NCBI RefSeq assembly: GCF_001718795.1
Contig: NZ_CP013435.1
Location: 1,674,001 to 1,738,000 of the forward strand
DNA: 64,000 bases
Direction of reading: 5' to 3'
Source of the DNA: Burkholderia latens
GTDB taxonomy: Bacteria; Pseudomonadota; Gammaproteobacteria; Burkholderiales; Burkholderiaceae
Position numbers and translations under genes: made by a program. The notes beneath the pieces are model-generated. The model had not been told where the DNA came from and made no database searches. It saw only the letters and a list, made by a program, of their open reading frames with translations. Shown here one piece after another: positions 53,434 to 63,250 of this stretch (positions are counted from its first letter, which is position 1; each line of letters starts with the position of its first letter).

Positions 53434-56400
53434 ATGACGAAGGCCCAACCCGACTGGCTCGCGCTCGCGACGCGTTTCGCGCAACTGCCCGACGCGCAGC
53501 GCGCGGTGTTCCTCGACAAGCTCGGCGCGGCCGGCATCGACTTTCGCATGCTGCCGATCCCGCCGCGCACGCCGCGTAGCGACCGTGTGCCGGCGTCGTT
53601 CGCGCAGACGCGGCTGTGGCTGCATGCGCGGCTGATCGATGCGCCCGCCGCGTATCACATCACCGAGCGGCTCGCGCTGTCTGGCCCGCTCGACGCGCAC
53701 GCGCTGCGGCTCGCATGCGATGCGATGATCGCGCGTCATGAGGCGCTGCGCACGACGTTCGACGAAGCGGAGGACGGCGTCGCGCAGACGATTCATCCGC
53801 CGCTGCGCTGCCCGTGGCGCGAGACCGATCTCGACGCGGTGCCCGACGCGCAGCGCACCGCCCGCGCGGAAACCGTCGCGTCGACGGATGAAGCCGCCGC
53901 ATTCGATCTCGGCACCGCGCCGCTCATGCGCGCGCATCTGATCCGCTTCGACGCGACGCACCACTGGCTCGCGCTGACCGTTCACCACATCGTGTCGGAC
54001 GGCTGGTCGTCGGACGTGATGCTGTACGAACTCGCGGCGTTCTACCGCGCTTACGCGTCCGGCGAGCCGGTGCCGCTCGCGCCGTTGCCGATCCAGTACG
54101 CGGACTACGCACTGTGGCAGCGCCGCTGGCTCGACGCGGGCGAGCGCGAGCGGCAGCTTGCGTTTTGGCGCGAACGCATCGATCCGCAGCGCGGCGTGAT
54201 CACGCTGCCCGGTGCGGCCGCTCGGCCGGCCCGCCGCAGCGCGCGCGGCGCGCGTCACGTGTTTTCGCTCGACGCGCGCACCGGTGCGCAACTGCGCGCG
54301 TTCGCGGCCGCGGCGGGCGCGACGCCGTTCGCCGTGCTGCTCTCGGCGCTCGACGCGCTGCTCGCGCGCGCGACCGGCGATGCGCGGATCTGTGTCGGCG
54401 TGCCGGCCGCGAACCGCGAGCGTGCGGAAACCGCCGGGCTGATCGGCTTCTTCGTGAACACGCTCGCGATCGACGTCGACGTGCCCGCGCACGGCGATTT
54501 CGCGTCGCTGGTCGCGCGCACGCAGCGCGCGCTCGTGGATGCGCAGATGCACCAGGACGTGCCGTTCGATCAGGTCGTCGACGCGCTCGGCGTGCCGCGC
54601 AGCGCGAGCCACCATCCGCTGTTCCAGGTGATGGCCGCATATGGCGAGCGCCGCGCGTTGCCGACGCTCGGCGCGGCAGCGGCCACGTTGCTGCCGTCCG
54701 GCACGCCGTCCGCGAAATTCGACCTGACGCTCGCCGTCGAGGCGACGCCCGACGGCACGTTCGACGCCGCGTTCATCTACGCGCTCGATCTGTTCGATGC
54801 CGATGCGATCGCGCGGCTTGCCGCGCGTTTCGTCACGCTGCTCGGCGACGCGCTCGCGCGCCCCGGGTTGCCGATCGGCGATCTCGACTGGCTGCCGGCC
54901 GACGAACGTGCGCAATTGGCCGGATGGAACGCGCCGGCGGGCGCCGCGCAAGCGGAGCCGTTCATCCCGGTGCATGTGCGCATCGCCGCTCATGCGCGCG
55001 CGCGCCCCGACGCGCGCGGTGTCGCCGACGTCGATCGCGCGCTGACGCGCGGCGAGGTCGACGCGCGTGCGGCCCGCATCGCGCGCAATCTCGTCGCGGC
55101 CGGCGTGCGGCCGGAAATGCGCGTCGGCGTCGCGTTGCAGCGCTCGGTCGACCTGCTGGTCGCGCTGATCGCGGTGCTGAAGTCGGGCGCGGCGTTCGTA
55201 CCGCTCGATCCTGCGCACCCGCGCGAGCGGCTCGCGCAGATCGTCGATGACGCGGCGATCGCGCACGTGCTGACCGACGGCGCGAGCGCCGGATCGCTGC
55301 CGGCGGGGCCCGGCCTGCGCATCTGGCGTGCGGATCAGGTCGACGCGCTCGGCGACGCCGCGGACGTCGCGCTGCCCGACGTGTTGCCCGGTCACGCCGC
55401 GTATGCGATCTACACGTCGGGTTCGACCGGCAAGCCGAAGGGCGTGATCGTCGACCATGCGGCGTTCGCGCGACATTGCGTGGCGATCGCGCAGCGTTAC
55501 GGCGTAACCGAGAACGACGTGTTCCTGCTGTTCCAGTCCGTCAACTTCGACGGCGCGCACGAAGGCTGGTTTTCGCAATACCTGTCGGGCGCCGCCGTGT
55601 CGGTGACGGCCGACGTGCTGTGGCCGCCGGCGCAAACCTGCGCGATGATGAACCGCGACGGCGTGACGATGACCTACGTGCCGCCCGGCTGCGCCGCGCA
55701 GCTTGCCGAGTGGGCGCTCGCGCACGGCGCGCCGCCGACGCTGCGTTCGCTGACGGTCGGCGGCGAAGCGACGTCGCGCGAAGCATTCGCGATGCTGCGC
55801 CGCGCGATGCCGAACGTGCGCGTCGTCAACGGCTACGGCCCGACCGAAACCGTGATCACGCCGACGCTGTGGATGTTCCGCCCCGGCGACGATCCTGCGA
55901 AACTCGGCGATGCCGCGTATCTGCCAATCGGCACGCTGGTCGGCGCGCGCACCGCGCACGTGCTCGATGCGCGGCTGCATCCGCTGCCGGTGGGCGTGAT
56001 CGGCGAACTGTATCTGGGCGGCGAGGGGATCGGCGTCGCACGCGGCTATCTCGATCGCCCGGCGCTGACGGCCGAGCGCTTCGTGCCGGATCCGTACGGC
56101 GCACCGGGCGCACGCCTGTATCGCACCGGCGACCTCGTGCGGCGCCGCGCGGACGGCGTGTTCGACTTCATCGGCCGCGTGGATCATCAGGTGAAGCTGC
56201 GCGGGCTGCGCATCGAGCTCGGCGAGATCGAGGCGCAACTGGCAGCGCACGATGCGGTGCGCGAAGCGTGCGCGGTCGTGCACGGGCAAGGCGCCCAGGC
56301 GCAGCTGGTCGCGTATGTCGAACTGACCGCCGACGCGCAGGCCGCCGCGCAGCCGGTCGAAGCCGCGACGCTCGACGCGCATCTGCGCCGCACGCTGCCC

Positions 56401-58425
56401 GACTACATGGTGCCCGCGCAACTGATCGTGCTGGACGCGCTGCCGCGCAACGCGAACAGCAAGGTCGACCGTGCGCGGCTGCCGGCGCCGGTGCGCGTCG
56501 AACGCGCTTACGACGCGCCGCACGACGGCGACGAAGCCGCGCTCGCGGCAATCTGGCGCGACGTGCTGAACGTCGAACGCGTCGGCCGCGGCGATCACTT
56601 CTTCGAGCTCGGCGGTCATTCGCTGGCCGCGGTGCGCGTGGCAACGCGCGTTGCCGAGCGGCTCGGCCGCGACGTGCCGGTGCGCGCGCTGTTCGAAGCG
56701 CCGGTGCTCGCGCAGTACGCGCGCCAGGTCGCCGATGCGCCGCGCGCCGCGCACGCCGGCTCGGCGGCGCCCGGCGTCGCGGCGTTCAAACCCGACGCGT
56801 ACGGCGTGTGGCCGCTGTCGCCCGCGCAGCTGGGCCTGTGGTTTCTGTGGCGTGCGCAGCCGGACAATGCCGCGTACAACATTCCGGTCGCGCTGCGCGT
56901 GCGCGGCCCGCTCGACGTCGGTGCGCTGCGCGCGGCGTTCGCGGCTGCGGCAGCCGCGCATCCGGCGCTGCGCACGCGGCTCGTGCTGCGCGACGGAACG
57001 CTGCCCGGGCAGCGGATCGACGATTCAGCCGCCGTCGCGCTGCCTGTCGTCGATCTGTCCGCGCAGTCCGACGCGCTTGACCGCGCGGCGGCACTGACCG
57101 ACGCCGACGCGCTCGCGCCGTTCGATCTCGCCGCCGATGCGCCGCTGTGGCGTGCGCGCGTGCTGAAGCTCGGCGCGCATGATCACGTGCTGTCGGTGAC
57201 GATTCATCACATCGTGTCGGACGGCGAATCGATCGAGCTGTGGCTCGATGCGGTGCGCGCACACTATGTCGCGCTGGTCCGTGGCGAAGTCGCGTCGTCG
57301 CCATCGTCGTCGGCGCCCGCAGAAAGCGTGTCGCTCGTGCTGCCGGCGCCATGCCGCACGTCGCGCCTCGCGTACTGGCGCGACGCGCTCGCCGACTTGC
57401 CGTCATCGGTGCTGCCGCAACGCGCGGACGCGCCGGCCGTCCCGCAATGGCGCGCAACGCGCATCGCGTTCGAGTTCGACGCAGCACTGATTCGCGCCGC
57501 GCGCGACACCGCGTCGCGTGCCCACGCGACGTTGCCGATGGTGCTGCACGCGGCGCTCAACACCGCGCTGTTCCGCGTGACCGGCGCGGTCGACCAGCCG
57601 GTCGGCGTGCTCGCATCGACGCGCGCGCTGACGGGCGACGCGGCGCGCGATGCGCTCGGGCTCTTCGTCAACTCGGTGGTGGTGCGCACGCGGCTCGACC
57701 CGGCGGCCCGCCGCGCCGACGTGCTCGGCCAGGTGCGCGACACGGCGCTCGCCGCGTATGCGCACGCCGACGTGCCGTTCGCGGACGTCGTCGCCGCGCT
57801 GCGCGCGCCGCGTGCCGCGCACGCCAATCCGCTGTTCCAGGTGATGTTCAACTACCTGCGTCCGACGGGTGCTGCCGCGCGCGACTGGGCCGGCCTGTCG
57901 CTCGACGAATTCGACGACGTGCGCCATCGCGTCGTGTTCACACTCGAGTTCGACGTGGTCGAGCATCCGGACGGCCGCGTGAGCGCCGCGTTCTCGTATG
58001 CGGACGAATTGCTCGACGGCGGTTTCGTCGATGCGCTCGTCGACGTCTACCACGACGAAGTCGCGCAGTTCGCGGGCGCCCCGGAAGCGGCGCTCGGTGC
58101 GCCCGATGCGCTGTTCGTCGCGGAACCCGCCGGTCCGGCAAGCCACGCGCCGCGTGTCGCCGACGCGTCGCACGCGCCGCACACGGCGGCCGCGCTCGCC
58201 GCGGTGTGGTCGGACACGTTCGCGACGGCCGCGCCCGCGCCCGATGCCGATCTGTTCGAAGCCGGTACGAGCTCGTTCGACGTCGTGCGTTTCGTCGACG
58301 CGGCCGCCCGTGCCGGTCACGCGCTGACCGTGGCCGACGTGTTCGCCGCGACGACGCTCGCGGCGCTCGCCGCGCGTATCGATGCGGCGGCCGAAGCGGA
58401 GCAGGAGGTGCGCGATGCTCGCTGA
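53434..58425 (+). CDS. orbJ: Ornibactin non-ribosomal peptide synthetase OrbJ
   Basis: The 1663-residue synthetase reads C3-A4-T4-C4-T5. Landmarks: C3 HHIVSDG at 184; A4 core YTSGSTGKPK at 660; T4 Ser1063 (LGGHSL); C4 (LSPAQLGLWFLW) HHIVSDG at 1258; T5 candidate Ser1614 in FEAGTSSFD, a degenerate carrier motif. A4 reads DGEYTGGIT and shares NGYGPTE-x-VI with A1 of OrbI, so both may load a hydroxyornithine. There is no thioesterase or reductase domain. C4 may release the peptide by condensing it with putrescine, as in ornibactin. It starts nine bases after orbI and overlaps orbK by 11. Confidence 0.95.
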   Translation: MTKAQPDWLALATRFAQLPDAQRAVFLDKLGAAGIDFRMLPIPPRTPRSDRVPASFAQTRLWLHARLIDAPAAYHITERLALSGPLDAHALRLACDAMIARHEALRTTFDEAEDGVAQTIHPPLRCPWRETDLDAVPDAQRTARAETVASTDEAAAFDLGTAPLMRAHLIRFDATHHWLALTVHHIVSDGWSSDVMLYELAAFYRAYASGEPVPLAPLPIQYADYALWQRRWLDAGERERQLAFWRERIDPQRGVITLPGAAARPARRSARGARHVFSLDARTGAQLRAFAAAAGATPFAVLLSALDALLARATGDARICVGVPAANRERAETAGLIGFFVNTLAIDVDVPAHGDFASLVARTQRALVDAQMHQDVPFDQVVDALGVPRSASHHPLFQVMAAYGERRALPTLGAAAATLLPSGTPSAKFDLTLAVEATPDGTFDAAFIYALDLFDADAIARLAARFVTLLGDALARPGLPIGDLDWLPADERAQLAGWNAPAGAAQAEPFIPVHVRIAAHARARPDARGVADVDRALTRGEVDARAARIARNLVAAGVRPEMRVGVALQRSVDLLVALIAVLKSGAAFVPLDPAHPRERLAQIVDDAAIAHVLTDGASAGSLPAGPGLRIWRADQVDALGDAADVALPDVLPGHAAYAIYTSGSTGKPKGVIVDHAAFARHCVAIAQRYGVTENDVFLLFQSVNFDGAHEGWFSQYLSGAAVSVTADVLWPPAQTCAMMNRDGVTMTYVPPGCAAQLAEWALAHGAPPTLRSLTVGGEATSREAFAMLRRAMPNVRVVNGYGPTETVITPTLWMFRPGDDPAKLGDAAYLPIGTLVGARTAHVLDARLHPLPVGVIGELYLGGEGIGVARGYLDRPALTAERFVPDPYGAPGARLYRTGDLVRRRADGVFDFIGRVDHQVKLRGLRIELGEIEAQLAAHDAVREACAVVHGQGAQAQLVAYVELTADAQAAAQPVEAATLDAHLRRTLPDYMVPAQLIVLDALPRNANSKVDRARLPAPVRVERAYDAPHDGDEAALAAIWRDVLNVERVGRGDHFFELGGHSLAAVRVATRVAERLGRDVPVRALFEAPVLAQYARQVADAPRAAHAGSAAPGVAAFKPDAYGVWPLSPAQLGLWFLWRAQPDNAAYNIPVALRVRGPLDVGALRAAFAAAAAAHPALRTRLVLRDGTLPGQRIDDSAAVALPVVDLSAQSDALDRAAALTDADALAPFDLAADAPLWRARVLKLGAHDHVLSVTIHHIVSDGESIELWLDAVRAHYVALVRGEVASSPSSSAPAESVSLVLPAPCRTSRLAYWRDALADLPSSVLPQRADAPAVPQWRATRIAFEFDAALIRAARDTASRAHATLPMVLHAALNTALFRVTGAVDQPVGVLASTRALTGDAARDALGLFVNSVVVRTRLDPAARRADVLGQVRDTALAAYAHADVPFADVVAALRAPRAAHANPLFQVMFNYLRPTGAAARDWAGLSLDEFDDVRHRVVFTLEFDVVEHPDGRVSAAFSYADELLDGGFVDALVDVYHDEVAQFAGAPEAALGAPDALFVAEPAGPASHAPRVADASHAPHTAAALAAVWSDTFATAAPAPDADLFEAGTSSFDVVRFVDAAARAGHALTVADVFAATTLAALAARIDAAAEAEQEVRDAR

Positions 58426-59440
58426 AGTGCGTCCGGACGGTTTCACGATGCTCGACACGTACCGCCTTGCGTTCGCCGACGGCTTGTTCGCCGTGCGCGA
58501 CGGCACGGAAATCCGCGTCGCGCAGGGCGACGGCATCGGCGCGCAGTTGCTGCGCGTGCAACTCGGCGACGACGGCGCGCTGCGCGTCGTCGCCTACAAC
58601 CATCGCGCGGCGCCGGCCGATCAGCGCCGCGCGCTGCTGGCCGCGCTCGCCGCCGCGTTTTCCGATGCGGCGCGCCACGCGGCGATCAGGCTCGACCCGG
58701 CCGCGTGGCCGGCGGTCGCGCTCGACGCGCTGCGCGCGAGCGGCGTGCTCGCCGACGGCGGCCTGTGCATGCGCGAAGGCTGGGCACAGCAGGCCGATCT
58801 GTGGCGCGTCGGCACGCACTTGCCGTGCGCGACGCTGCCGATGTTCACCGACGGCCGGCGTCATCCGCGCCGGCCGCCTGCGCCGCGCGGCGACGTGTAT
58901 GCGCGCGACCTGCCGGCGCTCGGCATGCGCTTCACGCTGCGCGGCTGGCAGCCGGGCGAAGACGCGGCGCGCATCGCGCAGTGGTTCGACAAGCCGCGCG
59001 TGCGCGACGGCTGGCCGTGGGCGCGGCCCGGCGCAGACGGCACGGCGCCCGATGCCGATCCGCACGTCACGCCGCTCATCGGCTGCTTCGACGGCGAACC
59101 GTTCGCGTATGTCGAGGCGTTCTGGCTGAAGGAAGACCCGCTTGCACCGCACGTCGGCGCGCGCGATTACGACCGCGGGCTGCGGATGCTGGTCGGCGCG
59201 TCGCGCTGGCGCGGCCCGCACTGGGTGGCCGGCTGGCTGCCGTGCGTCGTGCATCACCTGTTTCTCGACGACCCGCGCACCGAAGCGGTCGGCTGCGCGG
59301 TCCCGGACGGCCGCACGCGGGTCGTCGATCTCCTCGCGCGGCACGGCTTCACGCGGCAGCGGCGGCTCGCGCTCGCCGACGCGCAGCCGCTGTGGATGTG
59401 CACGCAGCGCGAGACGTTCTTTGCCGGCCGTCATGTATGA
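58415..59440 (+). CDS. orbK: Siderophore acyl/acetyltransferase OrbK
   Basis: The 341-residue protein has a variable N-terminal half and a C-terminal GNAT acyltransferase domain of the IucB/siderophore type (FTLRGWQPGEDAARIAQWFDKPRVRDGW, GEPFAYVEAFWLKEDPLA, the VHHLFLDDPRTEAVGC region). AGGAGGTG upstream supports ATG 58415. It probably acylates or acetylates a hydroxyornithine group of ornibactin or a precursor; the second acyltransferase gene, orbL, would be past pvdF and outside the window. Which of the two adds the 3-hydroxy fatty acid cannot be read here. Confidence 0.87.
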   Translation: MLAEVRPDGFTMLDTYRLAFADGLFAVRDGTEIRVAQGDGIGAQLLRVQLGDDGALRVVAYNHRAAPADQRRALLAALAAAFSDAARHAAIRLDPAAWPAVALDALRASGVLADGGLCMREGWAQQADLWRVGTHLPCATLPMFTDGRRHPRRPPAPRGDVYARDLPALGMRFTLRGWQPGEDAARIAQWFDKPRVRDGWPWARPGADGTAPDADPHVTPLIGCFDGEPFAYVEAFWLKEDPLAPHVGARDYDRGLRMLVGASRWRGPHWVAGWLPCVVHHLFLDDPRTEAVGCAVPDGRTRVVDLLARHGFTRQRRLALADAQPLWMCTQRETFFAGRHV

Positions 59441-59474
59441 CGCGCCGGTTTCACCGACAAGGGAGCTGAGAGAC

Positions 59475-60851
59475 ATGCAGAGAGAAACCGTATTCGACCT
59501 GATCGGCGTCGGCTTCGGGCCGTCGAACCTGGCGCTGGCCGTGCGCCTCGCGGAGCGCGGCGGCGCACGGCCGTTCACGCATTGCTTCGTCGAACGTCAG
59601 CCTGAATTCGGCTGGCACCGCGGGATGCTGCTCGCCGATTGCCGGATGCAGATCTCGTTTCTGAAGGATCTCGTGACGATGCGCGATCCGACGAGCCGCT
59701 ACACGTTCATCAACTACCTGTTCGAGCGCGGCCGACTGAACGAATTCGTGAATTTGAAGAACTTCTACCCGACCCGCGTCGAGTTTCACGATTATCTGAG
59801 CTGGGTGGCCGATGCGTTCGACGAGCACGTGCATTACAGCGAGACCGTCACCGCGATCGAGCCCGTGTCCGGCGACGGCGCGCGCATCGACGCGCTGCGC
59901 GTGCTGTCGCGCGACGCGGCCGGCCACGAGCGCCAGCGCGTGACACGCGCGCTGTCGGTTGGCGTCGGCGGCACGCCGGCGGTGCCGGACGCGTTCGCGG
60001 CACTGGGCCGCGAACGCGTGATCCATTCGTCGTCGTATCTGACCGACATCGACCGGCTGGTCGCGGCGCCGGACGGCGAGCGGCGCCGCGTCGCGGTAAT
60101 CGGCGCGGGGCAGAGCGCGGCGGAGGTGTTCGTCGACCTCGCGCGCCGCTTCCCGCACGTCGACGCGAGCCTCGTGATGCGCGCGGGCGCGCTGAAGCCG
60201 GCCGACGACAGCCCGTTCGTCAACGAGATCTTCAGCCCCGAGTTCACCGACGTCGTTTATGCGCAGCCGCACGACGCGCGCCGTGCGTTGCTCGAGCGCT
60301 ATCGCGACACCAACTACGCAGTGGTCGACCGGCCGCTGATCGAGCAGATCTACGAAATGCTGTACCTGCAGCGCATCGACGGCACGCCGCGCCACGCGCT
60401 GCTCGCGAACAGCGCGATCGAGGCCGCCGTGCGCGGCGGCGACGGCCGCATCGAGCTGACGCTGCGCGACCGGATGAACGGGGCGACGCGGGTCGAACGG
60501 TTCGACGCACTGGTGCTCGCGACCGGCTATCGGCGCGACACGCATGCGGCGCTGCTCGAGGGGCTCGCGCCGCACCTGGGCGATGCGCTCACGCGCGGCG
60601 ACGTGACGCGCGATTACCTGCTCGCGACGCCCGAGCACTTCGCGCCGCGCATCTATCTGCAAGGCTGCTGCGAAGACAGCCACGGGCTGTCCGACACGCT
60701 GCTGTCGGTGCTGGCGCGCCGCGCGGACGAAATCTGCGCGTCGCTCGAAGCAGGCGCCGACGCCGCGCATGACGACGGCGCGGGGCGCACCGCGCACGAA
60801 CAACGACATCAACACGGGGCGAGCGCGAGCCGCATGGCTTTCGCTCTTTGA
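59475..60851 (+). CDS. pvdA: L-ornithine N5-monooxygenase PvdA
   Basis: The 458-residue flavoenzyme has the FAD motif GVGFGPSNLALA (from residue 11), the substrate region DCRMQISFLKDLVTMRDPTSRYTFINYLFERGRL, the NADPH motif VIGAGQSAAEVF, and the C-terminal ATGYRRDTH motif. It makes N5-hydroxyornithine, the iron-binding unit used twice in ornibactin. ATG 59475 was chosen because the FAD motif starts ten residues later; upstream open frame is antisense-like. It is between orbK and orbA on the same strand. Confidence 0.95.
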   Translation: MQRETVFDLIGVGFGPSNLALAVRLAERGGARPFTHCFVERQPEFGWHRGMLLADCRMQISFLKDLVTMRDPTSRYTFINYLFERGRLNEFVNLKNFYPTRVEFHDYLSWVADAFDEHVHYSETVTAIEPVSGDGARIDALRVLSRDAAGHERQRVTRALSVGVGGTPAVPDAFAALGRERVIHSSSYLTDIDRLVAAPDGERRRVAVIGAGQSAAEVFVDLARRFPHVDASLVMRAGALKPADDSPFVNEIFSPEFTDVVYAQPHDARRALLERYRDTNYAVVDRPLIEQIYEMLYLQRIDGTPRHALLANSAIEAAVRGGDGRIELTLRDRMNGATRVERFDALVLATGYRRDTHAALLEGLAPHLGDALTRGDVTRDYLLATPEHFAPRIYLQGCCEDSHGLSDTLLSVLARRADEICASLEAGADAAHDDGAGRTAHEQRHQHGASASRMAFAL

Positions 60852-60898
60852 CAAAGGCGCGGTCGGAGACCGCATCGAAACAAGCGGAGTAGAAAAAG

Positions 60899-63163
60899 AT
60901 GGAGTGGGCAACAGGCACGCGTGTGCGTGCGATCGCAGCCGCGGCAAGCGTGGCGTTCGGGATGGCGGCAGGGCACGCATACGCCCAGACGGCGCCGGCC
61001 GTGAACGCAGGCGCGGCGGCATCGGCGAGCGGTGCGCAGAACGGCGCGGCGGGCGCGGCAGCCAAGGCGGCGGATGCGGCCGGCGCGCAGGGCGGCACGT
61101 CGACCGGCACGCTGCCGGCGATCAACGTCAACGCGGGCGCGGAAGGAGACGGCACGGTCGGCCTCGTCGCGAAGCGCAGCCGCACCGGCACCAAGACCGA
61201 TACGGCGATCAATGAAATTCCGCAGACGATCAACGTCGTCACCGCGCAGCAGATCGAGATGACCGGCGCGACCGACGTGAACGCGGCGCTGCGCTACGTG
61301 CCCGGCTTCTCGTCGTACGGTTCGGACAACCGGTCCGACTGGTACGCGGCGCTGCGCGGCTTCACGCCGACCGCGTACGTGGACGGGCTGCAGGTGCCGA
61401 ACACGATCAACCTCGCGAGCTGGCGCGTCGATCCGTACATGATCGACAGCATCAGCGTGCTGCGCGGGCCGACGTCGGTGCTGTACGGCGCCGGCGACCC
61501 CGGCGCGATCGTCGACGTGCACACGAAGCTCGCCGACGGCGAGCGCGTGCGCGAAGCCGGCGTGCAGATCGGCGACTACGCACGCAAGCAGTTCATGATC
61601 GACGTCGGCGACAAGCTCGATCCGGACGGCAAGTACGCGTACCGGTTCGTCGGCGTCGCGCGCGACGGCAACGCGCTGACCGGCCCGAACAACGATCAGC
61701 GCGTGGCGCTCGCGCCGTCGTTCCGCTGGCGCCCGGACGCCGATACGTCGCTGACGCTGTCCGCCACTTACCTGCAGGACTGGGGCGACATCTCGTCGAA
61801 CTTCCTGCCGGCGCAGGGCACGGTGCTGCCGAACCCGAACGGGCAGATCACGAAGGACATCTACGAAGGCGACGGCAACTTCAACTACTACCGCAAAAAG
61901 CAGTGGTCGCTCGGCTACCAGTTCGAGCGGAAGCTGAGTCCGATGTGGACGTTCCGGCAGAACACGCGCTGGATGCATCTGTCGCTCGACAACGGCTCGG
62001 TGTTCGCGAACGGTTTCGACGGCGACAGCACAACCGACGTGTCGCGCTGGGCCGGCGTATTCCAGATGAACTACAGCCGCTTCGACATCGACAACAACGT
62101 GGAGGGCCGCTTCGGCACCGGCCCGTTCGAGCACACGCTGCTGCTCGGCTTCCAGTACAACCGGCAGACCGCGACCGACAGCGAATGGCTGGCCGCGGCG
62201 CCGTCGCTGAACATCTACAACCCGGTCTACCTGCCGGTCACGACCGCCGTGTTCGATCCGAACTCGACGTTCCGCACGAACACGTACACGACGATGAACA
62301 CGTTCGGCCTGTACGCGCAGGATCAGGTCAAGTGGAACCGCTGGACGCTGACGCTCGGCGGCCGCGAGGACTGGGTGAACATGCGGCAGGACGACCGCGC
62401 GGCCGGCACGTCGACGAAGGCCGACATCACGGCATTCACGGGCCGTGTGGGCCTCACGTATCAGGGCGATTACGGGCTGTCGCCGTATGTCAGCTATGCG
62501 ACGTCGTTCAATCCGCTGATCGGCGTGAATCTGGTGGGCGGCGGGCTGCCGCAGCCGACGCGCGGCAAGCAGATCGAAGCCGGCCTGCGCTGGCAGCCGC
62601 CGGGCAAGAACCTGATGCTGAACGCGGCGATCTATCAGATCAACCAGACCAACGTGCTCACGACCGCGCTGCCGACGCAGGATCCGACCGGCACGAAGTC
62701 GGTGCAGACCGGCGAAGTGCGCTCGCGCGGGATCGAGCTGAGCGCGACCGGCAAGGTCACGCCGAACCTGTCGCTGATCGCCGCTTACGTGTATCAGGAC
62801 GTGAAGAACGTGAAGGCGAACGACGTGTCGCTGAACAACTGGCCGGTCGACATTCCGCGGCCGCGGCAGATGGCGTCGCTGTGGGCCGACTGGACGTGGC
62901 ACACGGGGCCGCTCGCGGGCTTCGGGCTCGGCGGCGGCGTGCGCTACCAGAGCGCGTCGGCCGGCGCGGCCGACAACTCGCTGACGGTATCGAGCTACAC
63001 GCTGTTCGACGCAGGCGTGCATTACGACATGCGCAACTGGCGCTTTGCGGTCAATGCGACGAACCTGTTCAACCGCCATTACATCAGCGGTTGCCAGTCG
63101 ACCAACGTCTGCATTTTCGGGACCGACCGCACGGTGATCGCCACCGCGAAATACAACTGGTGA
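60899..63163 (+). CDS. orbA: TonB-dependent ferric-ornibactin receptor OrbA
   Basis: The 754-residue receptor has a Sec signal (cleavage likely after AYA, residue 29) and an Ala/Gly-rich linker. A plug domain follows (TDTAINEIPQTINVVTAQQIEMTGATDVNAALRYVPGFSSYG ... SISVLRGPTSVLYGAGDPGAIVD), then a 22-strand barrel ending in Trp. No N-terminal signalling (STN/FecA-type) extension is visible, consistent with no FecR-like anti-sigma in the locus. It brings ferric-ornibactin across the outer membrane. A short hairpin (GCGGTC/GACCGC, 60859-60873) lies in the 47-base gap before it. Confidence 0.94.
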   Translation: MEWATGTRVRAIAAAASVAFGMAAGHAYAQTAPAVNAGAAASASGAQNGAAGAAAKAADAAGAQGGTSTGTLPAINVNAGAEGDGTVGLVAKRSRTGTKTDTAINEIPQTINVVTAQQIEMTGATDVNAALRYVPGFSSYGSDNRSDWYAALRGFTPTAYVDGLQVPNTINLASWRVDPYMIDSISVLRGPTSVLYGAGDPGAIVDVHTKLADGERVREAGVQIGDYARKQFMIDVGDKLDPDGKYAYRFVGVARDGNALTGPNNDQRVALAPSFRWRPDADTSLTLSATYLQDWGDISSNFLPAQGTVLPNPNGQITKDIYEGDGNFNYYRKKQWSLGYQFERKLSPMWTFRQNTRWMHLSLDNGSVFANGFDGDSTTDVSRWAGVFQMNYSRFDIDNNVEGRFGTGPFEHTLLLGFQYNRQTATDSEWLAAAPSLNIYNPVYLPVTTAVFDPNSTFRTNTYTTMNTFGLYAQDQVKWNRWTLTLGGREDWVNMRQDDRAAGTSTKADITAFTGRVGLTYQGDYGLSPYVSYATSFNPLIGVNLVGGGLPQPTRGKQIEAGLRWQPPGKNLMLNAAIYQINQTNVLTTALPTQDPTGTKSVQTGEVRSRGIELSATGKVTPNLSLIAAYVYQDVKNVKANDVSLNNWPVDIPRPRQMASLWADWTWHTGPLAGFGLGGGVRYQSASAGAADNSLTVSSYTLFDAGVHYDMRNWRFAVNATNLFNRHYISGCQSTNVCIFGTDRTVIATAKYNW

Positions 63164-63250
63164 CGCCGCGCGCCGCGGCGCGCCGGCCGGCCTCCGGGCC
63201 GGTGCGGGCGGGCCGCAGCGCCGTCGTCCGCTTTTTTTCACGACGCCTCC
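63164..63250 (+). other. orbA-pvdF gap with GC hairpin and T-run
   Basis: This 87-base gap has GC-rich inverted repeats (for example CCGGCC-TCC-GGGCCGG near 63186-63202) and a run of seven Ts (63232-63238) just before pvdF. The T-run does not directly follow a hairpin, so I do not call a terminator; partial attenuation after orbA is possible. Confidence 0.35.

Noticed and set aside
49627..56961. A 2444-codon open frame on the minus strand, antisense to orbI/orbJ
   Set aside because: It is a by-product of extreme GC bias at third positions in the sense genes. The translation is Arg/His/Val-rich with no domain character, and the sense strand encodes intact synthetases.
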